A DNA stretch of 64,000 bases from the NCBI RefSeq assembly GCF_008632955.1, contig NZ_CP043959.1, forward strand, positions 2,356,001 to 2,420,000, read 5' to 3'. How positions within the stretch are numbered: the first letter of the stretch is position 1; every line of letters starts with the position of its first letter. Below are positions 1-7,656 of the stretch, piece by piece. The stretch is from Streptomyces tendae. Lineage in GTDB: Bacteria > Actinomycetota > Actinomycetes > Streptomycetales > Streptomycetaceae. A program made the position numbers and the translations under genes. The notes under the pieces were generated by a model. That model did no database searches, had not been told where the DNA came from, and worked only from the letters and a program-made list of their open reading frames with translations.

Positions 1-406
1 TCCCGTGCGGGTTGCCGGGGACGGTGGCGATCTCCAGACGGTTGCGCGCGAAGGTGGCCGGGTCGCCCGCGGTGAGCCCTTCGTCCGCGACGCGGTCCAT
101 CGTCGTGGTGCTGGCCGCGGCGAAGACGTCGGCGGGGGCGCCGCCCACGATCCCGGCGGCCAGGGAGTCGCTGCCGCCGAAGTTGAAGGTCACCTCGGTG
201 CCCGGATGCCGTGCCTCGAAGCGCTCGCCCAGAGCCGTGAAGGTCTCCTTGAGGGAGGAGGCGGCGAAGACGGTGACCGTGCCCTTCGGGCTCCCGTCAC
301 TGCCACCTGCCGTGGAGTCGCCGGAGGAGGAACAGGCGGTGAGCGGGAGGACGGTCAGGAGCGTGACCGCTGCGAGGGCGGCCGTCCGGCGGGCGGAACG
401 GATCAT
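1..406 (-). CDS. modA: Molybdate ABC transporter substrate-binding lipoprotein ModA (C-terminus outside window)
   Basis: This is the N-terminal 135 residues of a periplasmic-type binding lipoprotein that captures molybdate for the ModABC importer. The start ATG at 406 has GAGGGAG about nine bases upstream. Residues 1-25 form a lipoprotein signal with twin Arg, a hydrophobic core and lipobox LTAC (Cys25). The mature part begins with a Ser/Gly linker and then VTVFAASSL, the first strand and oxyanion-binding Ser motif of ModA. A further ModA stretch, GGSDSLAAGIVGGAPADVF, follows. The 3' end runs off the window, so modB and modC should lie beyond base 1. The HTH-TOBE gene upstream on the same strand supports the assignment. 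Confidence 0.93.
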   Translation of the reverse strand, partial: MIRSARRTAALAAVTLLTVLPLTACSSSGDSTAGGSDGSPKGTVTVFAASSLKETFTALGERFEARHPGTEVTFNFGGSDSLAAGIVGGAPADVFAAASTTTMDRVADEGLTAGDPATFARNRLEIATVPGNPHG

Positions 407-481
407 CCGAGTGCACTCCCTCGCTGCGCGGGCGTCTGCGGAGGGGCCTGCCTCCGCGTTCCTCATGATGACGCATCTGCG

Positions 482-546
482 AGGTGTACCGCACCTGTCT
501 CATCGCACAAGCGAGGGAGGAGTGCGAGGTTGGCTCGCATGTGCGA
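482..546. promoter_or_regulatory. Inverted repeats between the HTH-TOBE gene and modA
   Basis: The 160-base gap upstream of modA holds AGGTG-N5-CACCT (482-496) and TCGCA-N2-TGCGA (535-546). Neither matches the E. coli ModE box. They are only candidates for binding by the neighbouring TOBE regulator. Confidence 0.25.
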
Positions 547-566
547 CTCCACAACTGCTCTCGGTG

Positions 567-962
567 TCAGGTGCGGTCGATGTGGACGCTCGTCGACTTC
601 ACCCGGGCGGTGGCCTCCACGCCGACCTCCAGGCCCAGCTCCTCGACGGCCTCCCGGGTGAGCAGGGAGACCAGACGGTGCGGGCCGGCCTGGATCTCGA
701 CCTGGGCGGCGACGTCGCCGAGTTTGATCGCGGTGACGATGCCGGGGAAGGCGTTGCGGGCGGAGGTGTACGGAGTGCCCTCCTCGGGCGTGGCCTCCTT
801 GGCGAGCGCGACGGAGAACGCCGCCAGGTCACGCCCGTCGACGACCCGCCGTCCGCCGTCGTCGCGCCGGGTGGTGAGGCGTCCCGCGTCCGCCCAGCGG
901 CGGGCGGTGTCCGGGCTCACGCCGAGCAGCCGCGCTGCCTGGCCGATCGTGTAGGACTGCAT
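567..962 (-). CDS. Helix-turn-helix TOBE-domain molybdenum-responsive regulator
   Basis: A 131-residue protein in two parts. Residues 1-40 (YTIGQAARLLGVSPDTARRW) form a MerR/excisionase-like helix-turn-helix. Residues 66-128 (SARNAFPGIVTAIKLGDVAAQ onward) form one TOBE/MOP domain of the kind that binds molybdate. The ATG at 962 is preferred because the HTH begins four residues later; the open frame extends 26 codons upstream without support. It lies upstream of modA on the same strand with a gap of about 160 bases. The family acts as a ModE-like regulator or a molybdate store. Regulation of modA is inferred from position. Confidence 0.85.
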   Translation of the reverse strand: MQSYTIGQAARLLGVSPDTARRWADAGRLTTRRDDGGRRVVDGRDLAAFSVALAKEATPEEGTPYTSARNAFPGIVTAIKLGDVAAQVEIQAGPHRLVSLLTREAVEELGLEVGVEATARVKSTSVHIDRT

Positions 963-1118
963 GCCGGTCACGATAGGGCGCCGCGGCTCCCGGAGGCGCG
1001 CCACCCGGTCGGTGCCGTCGGTGGGCGAGGGGCCGCGCACATGCGTCGGGGCCGGTTCGCGGCAGTACCGCGGTCCGGCCCCTGTGGTCGGCGGGCGGGC
1101 CGTCCCGACCGGACGCGC

Positions 1119-1319
1119 TCAGGCGGACGTCAGCATGACGCCCCGAGGACGCTGCGGGGCGATGACGCTGCCGTCGGGCAGGAGTTCACCGGTGTCCTCG
1201 AAGAGCACGACACCGTTGCACAGCAGGCTCCAGCCCTGCTCCGGGTGGTGCGCCACGAGACGGGCGGATTCCCGGTCGGCGGAGTCGGCTGAGGGGCACG
1301 GTGGCTGGTGCTGGCACAT
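1119..1319 (-). CDS. DUF5999 family small protein
   Basis: A 66-residue protein of a family common in Streptomyces and of unknown function. The N-terminus MCQHQPPCPSADSADRE and the central stretch SLLCNGVVLFEDTGELLPDG are diagnostic. Three Cys are present (residues 2, 8 and about 34), with His4 close to the first two, so metal binding is possible but unproven. The ATG at 1319 is preceded by a GAGAGAA ribosome site. The frame is open for 47 codons further upstream, but the family start is MCQHQ. It stands alone between the TOBE regulator and an unknown gene. Confidence 0.8.
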   Translation of the reverse strand: MCQHQPPCPSADSADRESARLVAHHPEQGWSLLCNGVVLFEDTGELLPDGSVIAPQRPRGVMLTSA

Positions 1320-1574
1320 GGGTGGGTTCTCTCGCTCTGTGGTGACCTGTGAGTGGGCTGTTACGTCAGTTGCGCGGCATGGAACGTCGTTCATGGCCGC
1401 CCCCCGTTGTGAAGTCGGTCGGGATCCAGTGTTGCCCCACGGACGAGGATCCGCAGGCATTTCGCGGCACCGCCTCTCACAGGTTCATGACGCGTCACCC
1501 GCGCGGACGGTTCATCCCAACTGCACTGTCCTTTCGGGTGGTTCGGGGAGGCCGAAGGGGACTAGTCCGCGTGC

Positions 1575-1613
1575 GCGTACCCCGCCTCCCGGGTCGCGGG
1601 AGACGGGGTACGC
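1575..1613 (-). terminator. Strong hairpin after the unknown gene at 1631
   Basis: The outer arms GCGTACCCCG (1575-1584) and CGGGGTACGC (1604-1613) are perfectly complementary. An inner stem CTCCCG/CGGGAG closes on a five-base loop. It begins 18 bases past the stop codon at 1631, so it likely ends that transcript. The remaining part of the gap (1320-1574) shows no gene. Confidence 0.7.
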
Positions 1614-1630
1614 GTAGGCGTTGGGGCAGG

Positions 1631-2215
1631 TCAGGCCGGTGAGCCGAGCAGGCGGGTGGGTGACACCCGGTGGGTGAGCACCGGCAGCAGGTCGGTGACC
1701 CGGTGCGGGCGGTGGGCCGCGATGCCGGGCGGGGCCGGAGCCAGCGGCACCAGCAGGTCGGTGGGGGCCGGACCGCCGTCGGCGCCGTCGGCCTCGGGGT
1801 CGCCGTGCAGCCAGAGCGCCAGCATGTACAGTCCGGGCACGGACAGCAGCCGGGGCTGGTAGGGCTGCGTCATGCTCTCCGCCTGGCGCAGCGCGAGCTC
1901 CGTCGACGTGATGTACGGGCCTTCGAAGAAGCGGGAGAAGGCCCAGCCGTCGGCCGTGAGGACGGTGTCCGCCGCGGCCACCGCGCGGTCGCCGGTGCGG
2001 ATCAGGAAGCGCCACCCGGCGAGCGTCGTCGAGGTCTCGCCGTCGGCGGTGACCCGGTCGAGGACGTGCACGGGCAGCGGAAGCTCGGCCGAGGCGGGCC
2101 CTTGTGCGCGGAGCAGGGAGGGAGTTCGGGCGTCGCGCACCGCGGTCGGTGACGAGAGCGCGGTCAGGACGGAACGCAGTGCGGGCGCGGGAGCCGGGGG
2201 TACGTGCAGCGGCAT
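1631..2215 (-). CDS. Conserved hypothetical protein
   Basis: A protein of about 194 residues that I do not recognise. There is no signal peptide, membrane segment or known catalytic motif. A Pro/Ala-rich N-terminus leads into mixed alpha/beta sequence with conserved-looking segments (GWRFLIRTGDRAVAAADT, SRFFEGPYITSTELALRQAE, VPGLYMLALWLHGD). The last suggests a soluble enzyme-like or immunity-like fold. The ATG at 2215 follows GAGAGGCGAC. A GTG nine codons further upstream (2242) is possible. The codon pattern is normal for the genus, and the gene is followed by a strong hairpin. Confidence 0.6.
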   Translation of the reverse strand: MPLHVPPAPAPALRSVLTALSSPTAVRDARTPSLLRAQGPASAELPLPVHVLDRVTADGETSTTLAGWRFLIRTGDRAVAAADTVLTADGWAFSRFFEGPYITSTELALRQAESMTQPYQPRLLSVPGLYMLALWLHGDPEADGADGGPAPTDLLVPLAPAPPGIAAHRPHRVTDLLPVLTHRVSPTRLLGSPA

Positions 2216-2776
2216 GGTGGGTCGCCTCTCATTCGAAGGCACAGTGGCGCGAGGGCGGGGCGTGGCGGTGCGGACGGCGCTGTCAGCTCGCGAAGGTCAG
2301 AGAGGCGGGGGCCGGGGTCTGAGCGGGAGACGGGGGTGAGGAGAGCCGCACGCCGTCCCACGGCTGGATCACTCGACCATGGGCGCCAACCTGGTTCTGC
2401 CTTGTGCACGAAGTTTATACGACACGGGTTGAGACTATGTTTCGTCTAGCTCTCTGCGACGACTCCGGCAAGGGTATTTCAGGTCGGCGAAATGCGAAAA
2501 AGATGCCGATTCCCGTGGGGGTGCACGCCACTGACCTCGGGCAATGACCGCCGAGCGGTCGGCCCATTCCGGTCGGCGTTTTTCACGAGCCGGCAACCGC
2601 GCCGTGATACGCGTTCCGCGTATTGCCCCGTGAATGTGCCACTGGACACCTCGACCAGAGTAGCGGCCGCCACACGGATCCGGGGCGTTATCGATCGCAT
2701 CCGCGGGGCATCCTTGCTTGTGGACCGGGACCCCGGCGGCCGATCTTCGGTACGCCATCCGAGGAGGGACGCTTCG
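2216..2776. other. 560-base gap with palindrome upstream of the GCS2 gene
   Basis: No convincing gene is seen. The sequence is less GC-rich than its surroundings, notably at 2405-2500, as expected of a regulatory region. A perfect inverted repeat, ATACGCG-TTC-CGCGTAT, lies at 2607-2623, about 155 bases upstream of the ATG at 2777. The open frame extending upstream from 2777 to 2492 has atypical composition and no ribosome site, so it is probably not translated. Confidence 0.4.
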
Positions 2777-4294
2777 ATGGGGGAAAAGGTCGTGGCAGGT
2801 CAGTTCGACCTGTCCGATCGCCAGCGCTACCGCGAGAAGCTCCGCAGGTGCCTGACGGGCCTGGAGCGACTCCTGGCGGAGAAGCGGTTCGACCGCCCCA
2901 AGAACCTCATGGGGCTGGAGATCGAGCTCAATCTCGCGGGCGCCGACGGCATGCCGAAAATGTTGAATGCGCAAGTCCTCGAAAGGATCGCCAGCAGGGA
3001 CTTCCAAACCGAACTCGCCATGTTCAATCTCGAAGTGAACATCGCCCCGCACCGGCTGGGCGGGCGGGTATTCGACCAGCTCGACGAGGAACTGCGCACC
3101 TCGCTCGCCTACGCCGACCGTAAAGCCCAGGAGGTGGACGCGGGCATCGTGATGATCGGCATCCTGCCGACCCTCGACCGCGACGACCTCGTCTCGTCGA
3201 ACCTCTCCGACGTCGACCGCTACGCACTGCTCAACGACCAGATCGTGGCCGCGCGCGGAGAGGACTTCACGCTCGACATCGACGGCGTGGAGCAACTGAG
3301 CTGTACGTCGAAGTCGATCGCCCCGGAAGCCGCCTGCACCTCGGTGCAGCTGCACCTCCAGGTCACCCCGGAGCGGTTCCCCGACGTGTGGAACGCGGCG
3401 CAGGTCGTGGCGGCCGCGCAGATCGCCGTGGGTGCCAACTCGCCGTTCCTGTTCGGCCGCGAGCTGTGGCGCGAGTCGCGGCCGCCGCTGTTCCAGCAGT
3501 CCACCGACACCCGCCCGCCGGAGCTCAAGGCGCAGGGGGTGCGGCCGCGCACCTGGTTCGGGGAGCGCTGGGTGACGTCGGCGTTCGACCTCTTCGAGGA
3601 GAACCTGCGCTACTTCCCGGCCCTGCTGCCCATCTGCGACGACGAGGACCCGCTCGAGGTGCTGGACCGCGGCGGCGTCCCCTCGCTCGCCGAACTCGTC
3701 CTGCACAACGGCACCGTGTACCGCTGGAACCGCCCGGTCTACGACATCGCCGACGGCGTTCCCCACCTGCGGGTGGAGAACCGTGTGCTGCCCGCCGGGC
3801 CCACGGTGACCGACGTGGTGGCGAACGCGGCCTTCTACTACGGCCTCGTCCGCGCCCTCGCCGAGGACAGCCGCCCGGTGTGGACCCGGCTGCCGTTCGA
3901 GGCCGCCGCCGCCAACTTCGACGCCGCCTGCAAGCACGGCATCGACGCCCGCTTCACCTGGCCCCGGCGCGGCCGGCTCGGCGGTCTGGGCGAGGTGGAC
4001 GCGGTCACCCTCGTACGGGAGGAGCTGTTGCCGCTGGCCGAGGCCGGGCTGGACGCGTGGGGGATCGAACCCGCCGACCGGGACCGGTATCTCGGGGTGA
4101 TCGAGGAGCGCTGCCGGCGCCGGGTGAACGGGGCGTCCTGGCAGGCCGCGACGTTCCACCGGGCGCTGGACCTGGGCCTCGGGCGGGATGAGGCGCTGGC
4201 CGCCACCACCCGCCGCTACCGGGAGCTGACCAAGCAGGGCGACCCCGTGCACACCTGGCCGGTCGGGCTGCCCGAGCCGGTGCCGACGGGCTGA
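2777..4294 (+). CDS. Glutamate-cysteine ligase family 2 (GCS2) carboxylate-amine ligase
   Basis: A 505-residue protein of the YbdK/COG2170 class, which joins an amino group to an acidic amino acid using ATP. Family features are the N-terminal LMGLEIELNL strand, EVNIAPHRLGG, the long central domain with NSPFLFGRELWRESR, and LRVENRVLPAGPTVTDVVAN with its acidic metal ligands. The ATG at 2777 follows GAGGAGGGAC. Streptomyces make mycothiol and ergothioneine rather than glutathione, so glutathione synthesis is unlikely and the true substrate is unknown. It is a single-gene unit. Confidence 0.85.
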   Translation: MGEKVVAGQFDLSDRQRYREKLRRCLTGLERLLAEKRFDRPKNLMGLEIELNLAGADGMPKMLNAQVLERIASRDFQTELAMFNLEVNIAPHRLGGRVFDQLDEELRTSLAYADRKAQEVDAGIVMIGILPTLDRDDLVSSNLSDVDRYALLNDQIVAARGEDFTLDIDGVEQLSCTSKSIAPEAACTSVQLHLQVTPERFPDVWNAAQVVAAAQIAVGANSPFLFGRELWRESRPPLFQQSTDTRPPELKAQGVRPRTWFGERWVTSAFDLFEENLRYFPALLPICDDEDPLEVLDRGGVPSLAELVLHNGTVYRWNRPVYDIADGVPHLRVENRVLPAGPTVTDVVANAAFYYGLVRALAEDSRPVWTRLPFEAAAANFDAACKHGIDARFTWPRRGRLGGLGEVDAVTLVREELLPLAEAGLDAWGIEPADRDRYLGVIEERCRRRVNGASWQAATFHRALDLGLGRDEALAATTRRYRELTKQGDPVHTWPVGLPEPVPTG

Positions 4295-4361
4295 GCGGCG
4301 CCCCGGACCCGCGGCCGGCCGCACAGGATCTGCCTTCATACTGATCGGACCGATCGGTGAT

Positions 4362-5177
4362 GTGGAGGCAGGTGTGCAGGCGGAGGCGGCGGGCCCGGGG
4401 GCCGATGCGTATCCGGAGCGGACGCTCCCGCGGAGGACACTCCGCGACGAGACACTGCTCGTCCTCGCGCTGTCGCTCGGCGCGAGCGGCGTGTCGGCGC
4501 TGATCAGTTTCGTGGGCTCGGTCACCAGGCCGGGCGGTCTGAAGGACCAGGCGGCCACCCTCAACGCCTCGGCCGCGCCGGGCCGGCCCTGGCTGGACCT
4601 CGCCTGGCAGCTGTTCGGCATCACCACCGCGCTGGTGCCGGTGGCCCTGGTCGCCCATCTGCTGCTGCGCGAGGGCTCCGGACTGCGCGCCCTCGGCTTC
4701 GACCGCACCCGGCCCTGGTTCGACCTCGGCCGGGGTGCCGCGATCGCCGCGGTCATCGGCAGCAGCGGCATCGCCTTCTACCTGGCCGTGCGCGCGCTCG
4801 GCTTCAACCTCACCGTGGTGCCGGAGGCGCTGCCCGAGGTGTGGTGGAAGTACCCGGTGCTGATCCTTTCGGCGGCGCAGAACTCGATCCTCGAAGAGGT
4901 CGTCGTGGTCGGGTACCTGCTGCGGCGGCTGGACCAGCTCGGCTGGTCGCCGAGGGCCTCCATGGCGGCCAGCGCGGGGCTGCGCGGGTCGTACCACCTC
5001 TACCAGGGCATCGGCGGCTTCATCGGCAACATGGTCATGGGCGTGGTGTTCGTGTACCTCTACCGCCGCTGGGGACGGGTCGGGCCGCTGGTGGCCGCGC
5101 ACACCTTCCTCGACATCGGGGCGTTCGTCGGCTACGCGCTGCTGGCCGGCAAGGTCGACTGGCTGCCGACGGCGTGA
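4362..5177 (+). CDS. CPBP family intramembrane glutamic protease
   Basis: A 271-residue polytopic membrane protein. The CPBP (CAAX protease and bacteriocin-processing) motifs are present: Glu178-Glu179 followed by Arg188 or Arg189 (motif 1), His212 in GSYHLYQG (motif 2) and His247 in LVAAHTFLDI (motif 3). The hydrophobic segments fall at about 34-53, 88-105, 125-145, 165-185 and 215-262. The start is GTG 4362. A CATACT -10-like hexamer (4337-4342) and the palindrome ACCGATCGGT (4349-4358) lie just upstream. The native substrate is unknown; some members cleave prenylated or peptide substrates. Confidence 0.85.
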   Translation: MEAGVQAEAAGPGADAYPERTLPRRTLRDETLLVLALSLGASGVSALISFVGSVTRPGGLKDQAATLNASAAPGRPWLDLAWQLFGITTALVPVALVAHLLLREGSGLRALGFDRTRPWFDLGRGAAIAAVIGSSGIAFYLAVRALGFNLTVVPEALPEVWWKYPVLILSAAQNSILEEVVVVGYLLRRLDQLGWSPRASMAASAGLRGSYHLYQGIGGFIGNMVMGVVFVYLYRRWGRVGPLVAAHTFLDIGAFVGYALLAGKVDWLPTA

Positions 5178-5189
5178 GCCGCGACCGAG

Positions 5190-5218
5190 GGGGGCGTACG
5201 GCACATCCGTACGCCCCC
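5190..5218. terminator. Bidirectional terminator between CPBP and PhzF genes
   Basis: A perfect 12-bp stem (5190-5201 with 5207-5218) closes on a five-base loop and is followed by TTCGTCG. It sits between convergent genes, 12 bases after one stop codon and 21 before the other, so it can serve both. Confidence 0.8.
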
Positions 5219-5239
5219 TTCGTCGTGCCGCCGGGCGGA

Positions 5240-6049
5240 TCAGACCAGCAGGTCGCCCTCGACGACCGTCACCGCCCGCCCGCCGAGCAGGGTGCGGGCG
5301 CCGCGCACCTCGGTGCGGACGAGGCCGGAGCGCGGTGAGGCCTGGAGCCCGGTGAGCGCCGCGCGGCCGAGCCGCTGCGACCAGTAGGGGGCCAGCGCGG
5401 TGTGCGCGCTGCCGGTGACGTGGTCCTCGTCGATGCCGACGTTGGGGAAGAAGCAGCGGGAGACGAAGTCGTGACCGAGGTCCGCGTCCCCGGCGCGGGC
5501 GGTGGCGATGATGCCGCGCTCGGAGTAGGCGGCCAGGGCCTTCAGGTCGGGCCGCAGGGAGCGCACCGTCTTCTCGTCGGCCAGCTCGACCAGCAGGTCC
5601 CCGACGTTCGGGCCGGTGTCGAACGCCGTGAGGACGGGAGCACCGAGCGCCTCCGCGACACCCTCGGGCACGTCGACGGCGGTGAGCGGGGCGGTGGGGA
5701 AGTCCAGGGTGACGGTGCCGTCCTCGCCGGGCTCGGCGACGAGCACGCCGCTGCGGGTCGAGAACCGCACCGGACCCTGGTGGGCGCCGGTGGTGTGCAG
5801 CACGTGCGCGGTGGCCAGCGTGGCGTGGCCGCACAGGGCGACCTCGGTGGCGGGCGTGAACCAGCGCAGCGCCCAGTCGGCCTCTCCGCCGGCGGGCAGC
5901 GGGTGGGCGAAGGCCGTCTCCGCGTGGTTCACCTCCCGGGCGACGTCCTGCAGCCAGGAGTCGTCCGGGAAGGCGTCGAGCAGCAGTACGCCGGCGGGGT
6001 TGCCGGCGAAGGGACGGTCGGTGAAGGCATCGACGATTCGGATCCGCAT
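5240..6049 (-). CDS. PhzF family isomerase/epimerase-like protein
   Basis: A 269-residue protein of the PhzF/diaminopimelate epimerase fold. The start sequence MRIRIVDAFTDRPFAGNPAGV is the family N-terminus, and Glu44 in NHAETAF is at the position of the catalytic Glu of PhzF. GHATLATAHVL and EDHVTGSAHTALAPYW, the second-domain signature, follow. The ATG at 6049 has a -10-like TACCCT six bases upstream, suggesting a leaderless transcript. No phenazine genes are nearby, so the name gives the fold rather than the pathway. Confidence 0.88.
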   Translation of the reverse strand: MRIRIVDAFTDRPFAGNPAGVLLLDAFPDDSWLQDVAREVNHAETAFAHPLPAGGEADWALRWFTPATEVALCGHATLATAHVLHTTGAHQGPVRFSTRSGVLVAEPGEDGTVTLDFPTAPLTAVDVPEGVAEALGAPVLTAFDTGPNVGDLLVELADEKTVRSLRPDLKALAAYSERGIIATARAGDADLGHDFVSRCFFPNVGIDEDHVTGSAHTALAPYWSQRLGRAALTGLQASPRSGLVRTEVRGARTLLGGRAVTVVEGDLLV

Positions 6050-6055
6050 GCCGCG

Positions 6056-6061
6056 AGGGTA
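6056..6061 (-). promoter_or_regulatory. -10 element of PhzF gene (leaderless)
   Basis: Read on the minus strand, TACCCT ends six bases before the ATG at 6049. This is the spacing at which transcription would begin at the start codon. Confidence 0.4.
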
Positions 6062-6201
6062 GGGGCCGCGCCGCGCCCCGGTACCGGACCAATGCGACGC
6101 CGGTGGCCTCGTCTCCGCGGATTTCCCTGGCCGTGACCGCGTGACGCGGAGAGATGTGACCCTCCAGCTCCGGGTCTTGTCATGCGACCGGTTCCCGATA
6201 T

Positions 6202-6231
6202 ATCGTTGAGGCATCGCAATAGATCAACGAT
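6202..6231. promoter_or_regulatory. PadR-type palindromic operator upstream of padR gene
   Basis: Perfect inverted arms ATCGTTGA (6202-6209) and TCAACGAT (6224-6231) are separated by 14 bases, preceded by ATAT. The site ends 18 bases before the ATG at 6250 and overlaps the expected promoter. PadR proteins usually repress their own genes through such AT-rich palindromes, so autoregulation is inferred. Confidence 0.6.
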
Positions 6232-6239
6232 GGAATGGA

Positions 6240-6881
6240 GTGAGGTGCGATGCACAGCTATGGACACGAGCATGGACATGGTCACGGTGGGCCGCGGGCG
6301 GTCGGGGGGACTTCGACCGGCTGCGGGCCGCTTTCGGGCCGTTCGGGCCCGGGGGGCCGGGGGGACCCGGTGGTCCCTTCGGGCCCGGGTTCGGTCACGG
6401 GGGCCCCTGGGGCGGCCGAGGGCGCGGCGGGCCCAGGGGGAGGGCGCGGCGCGGCGACGTACGGGCCTCGATCCTGGCCCTGCTGAAGGACCGTCCGATG
6501 CACGGCTACGAGATGATCCAGGACATCGCCGAGCGCAGCGGCGGCGCGTGGAAGCCCAGCCCCGGCTCGGTCTACCCCACCCTGCAGCTGCTGGAGGACG
6601 AGGGGCTGATCATCAGCGAGTCCGAGGGCGGCAAGAAGCTGTTCTCCCTCACCGAGGCGGGACGCACGGCGGCCGAGGACGGCCCCGAGGCCCCTTGGGA
6701 GGAGGCCTCGCGCGGGGTCGACTGGGAGGCGCTGAGCGAGATCCGGCAGGCCGGCTTCGGTCTGATGGAGGCCTTCGGTCAGGTCTGGAAGACGGGCAGC
6801 AAGGAGCAGCGCGAGAAGGCCCTCGGTGTCATCAACGACGCCCGCAAGAAGCTGTACCTGATCCTCGCCGACGAAGACTGA
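6240..6881 (+). CDS. PadR family transcriptional regulator (N-terminus probably frameshifted)
   Basis: The open frame gives 213 residues. Residues 20-70 are a Gly/Pro/Phe-rich low-complexity arm. Residues 72-145 are the PadR winged helix (ILALLKDRPMHGYEMIQDI, SPGSVYPTLQLLEDEGLI). A C-terminal helix follows for dimerisation. The frame's own start, GTG 6240, gives an odd N-terminus. ATG 6250 has a better ribosome site and encodes a His/Gly-rich opening typical of this subfamily, but in another frame. One extra G in the run 6304-6309 would join the two. Either there is an indel here or translation uses GTG 6240. Confidence 0.8.
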   Translation: MRCDAQLWTRAWTWSRWAAGGRGDFDRLRAAFGPFGPGGPGGPGGPFGPGFGHGGPWGGRGRGGPRGRARRGDVRASILALLKDRPMHGYEMIQDIAERSGGAWKPSPGSVYPTLQLLEDEGLIISESEGGKKLFSLTEAGRTAAEDGPEAPWEEASRGVDWEALSEIRQAGFGLMEAFGQVWKTGSKEQREKALGVINDARKKLYLILADED

Positions 6882-6914
6882 GGCCGAAGGCCGAGGGCCG
6901 GCTGAGGTAGGTGA

Positions 6915-6942
6915 GGGGCGTGCGCAATCCGGCGCGCGCCCC
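6915..6942 (+). terminator. Terminator after padR
   Basis: An 11-bp GC stem with one G-U pair (6915-6925 with 6932-6942), a six-base loop and then TTGCTCAT. It lies 34 bases past the padR stop. Confidence 0.65.
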
Positions 6943-7070
6943 TTGCTCATGTGCGCCCTGATCTCCTTCCCAAGGAGGAGATTCCGCCAGGCCCTGTCCA
7001 CTTCTCGTGGGACGTGTAGATGCCTCCCGGCGGGGATGTACCGGACCCCCGGGACTGATGAGGTGGGGAT

Positions 7071-7604
7071 GTGCGATCCCGTGTTCCCCGGCAGCAGGCC
7101 CCGTGGCCCCAGGCGCAGGCCGCCCGCGCCGCGGCCGACGACGCCGGGATCGGCGCGGAGCTGGCGGCGGTGGTGACCGGCGCCCGGCGCCGGGTGGTCC
7201 GGGACGGGGACCGGCAGATCGACACCGCCCACCTGCTGCACTCCCTGCTGGAGTCCGACGCCGAGGTGCGGGCCGCCTTCGGTGAGGGGCCCACCCTCGC
7301 CCGGCTGCTCGGCTACCTGGTGCAGCGCAGCATCGGCTACGGACTGCGCTGGCAGGGCACCGTCGAGGACTCCGGCTCACTCCCGGCCGTGGACGGCGCG
7401 ACGGGCTTCTCCCCGCTCGCGGCCGTCTGCGTGGAGCGGGCCCGGGGCCGTGCCGCCCGCCGGGACGGCGGCCCCGTCCGCGGCACGGACCTGCTCGCCG
7501 AACTCGTCGCGGACCCGCAGGCACGCGCCGTCGAGGTGCTGCGGCGGGCCGGGGTGGACCCCCGGGACCTGTCCGGCGGGCTCGACGCGCCGTCCACCCG
7601 CTGA
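7071..7604 (+). CDS. Clp N-terminal (Clp-R) domain protein without ATPase
   Basis: A 177-residue protein made of the double Clp-N repeat that recognises substrates or adaptors in ClpA/ClpC. Repeat one covers about residues 18-78 (ARAAADDAGIGAEL, QIDTAHLLHSLLES) and repeat two about 110-172 (FSPLAAVCVERARG, VRGTDLLAELVAD, AVEVLRRAGVDP). No Walker motifs follow, so it may be a stand-alone adaptor, decoy or antidegradation factor. The start is GTG 7071 after AGGTGGGG. An imperfect inverted repeat (6961-6982, AAGGAGGAGAT arm) lies about 90 bases upstream. The role is inferred from the domain only. Confidence 0.75.
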   Translation: MRSRVPRQQAPWPQAQAARAAADDAGIGAELAAVVTGARRRVVRDGDRQIDTAHLLHSLLESDAEVRAAFGEGPTLARLLGYLVQRSIGYGLRWQGTVEDSGSLPAVDGATGFSPLAAVCVERARGRAARRDGGPVRGTDLLAELVADPQARAVEVLRRAGVDPRDLSGGLDAPSTR

Positions 7605-7656
7605 GACAGGTGCCACAGGGGGTGACGCTCCTGTCGTGCCCTGTCATCATGTGCCG

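Noticed and set aside
2435..4771. Long minus-strand frame opposite the GCS2 and CPBP genes
   Set aside because: It spans two real genes and their gap, with low-complexity translation and no start signal.
5240..6049. Phenazine biosynthesis from the PhzF-like gene
   Set aside because: No other phz genes are near. The PhzF fold is widespread and often unrelated to phenazines.
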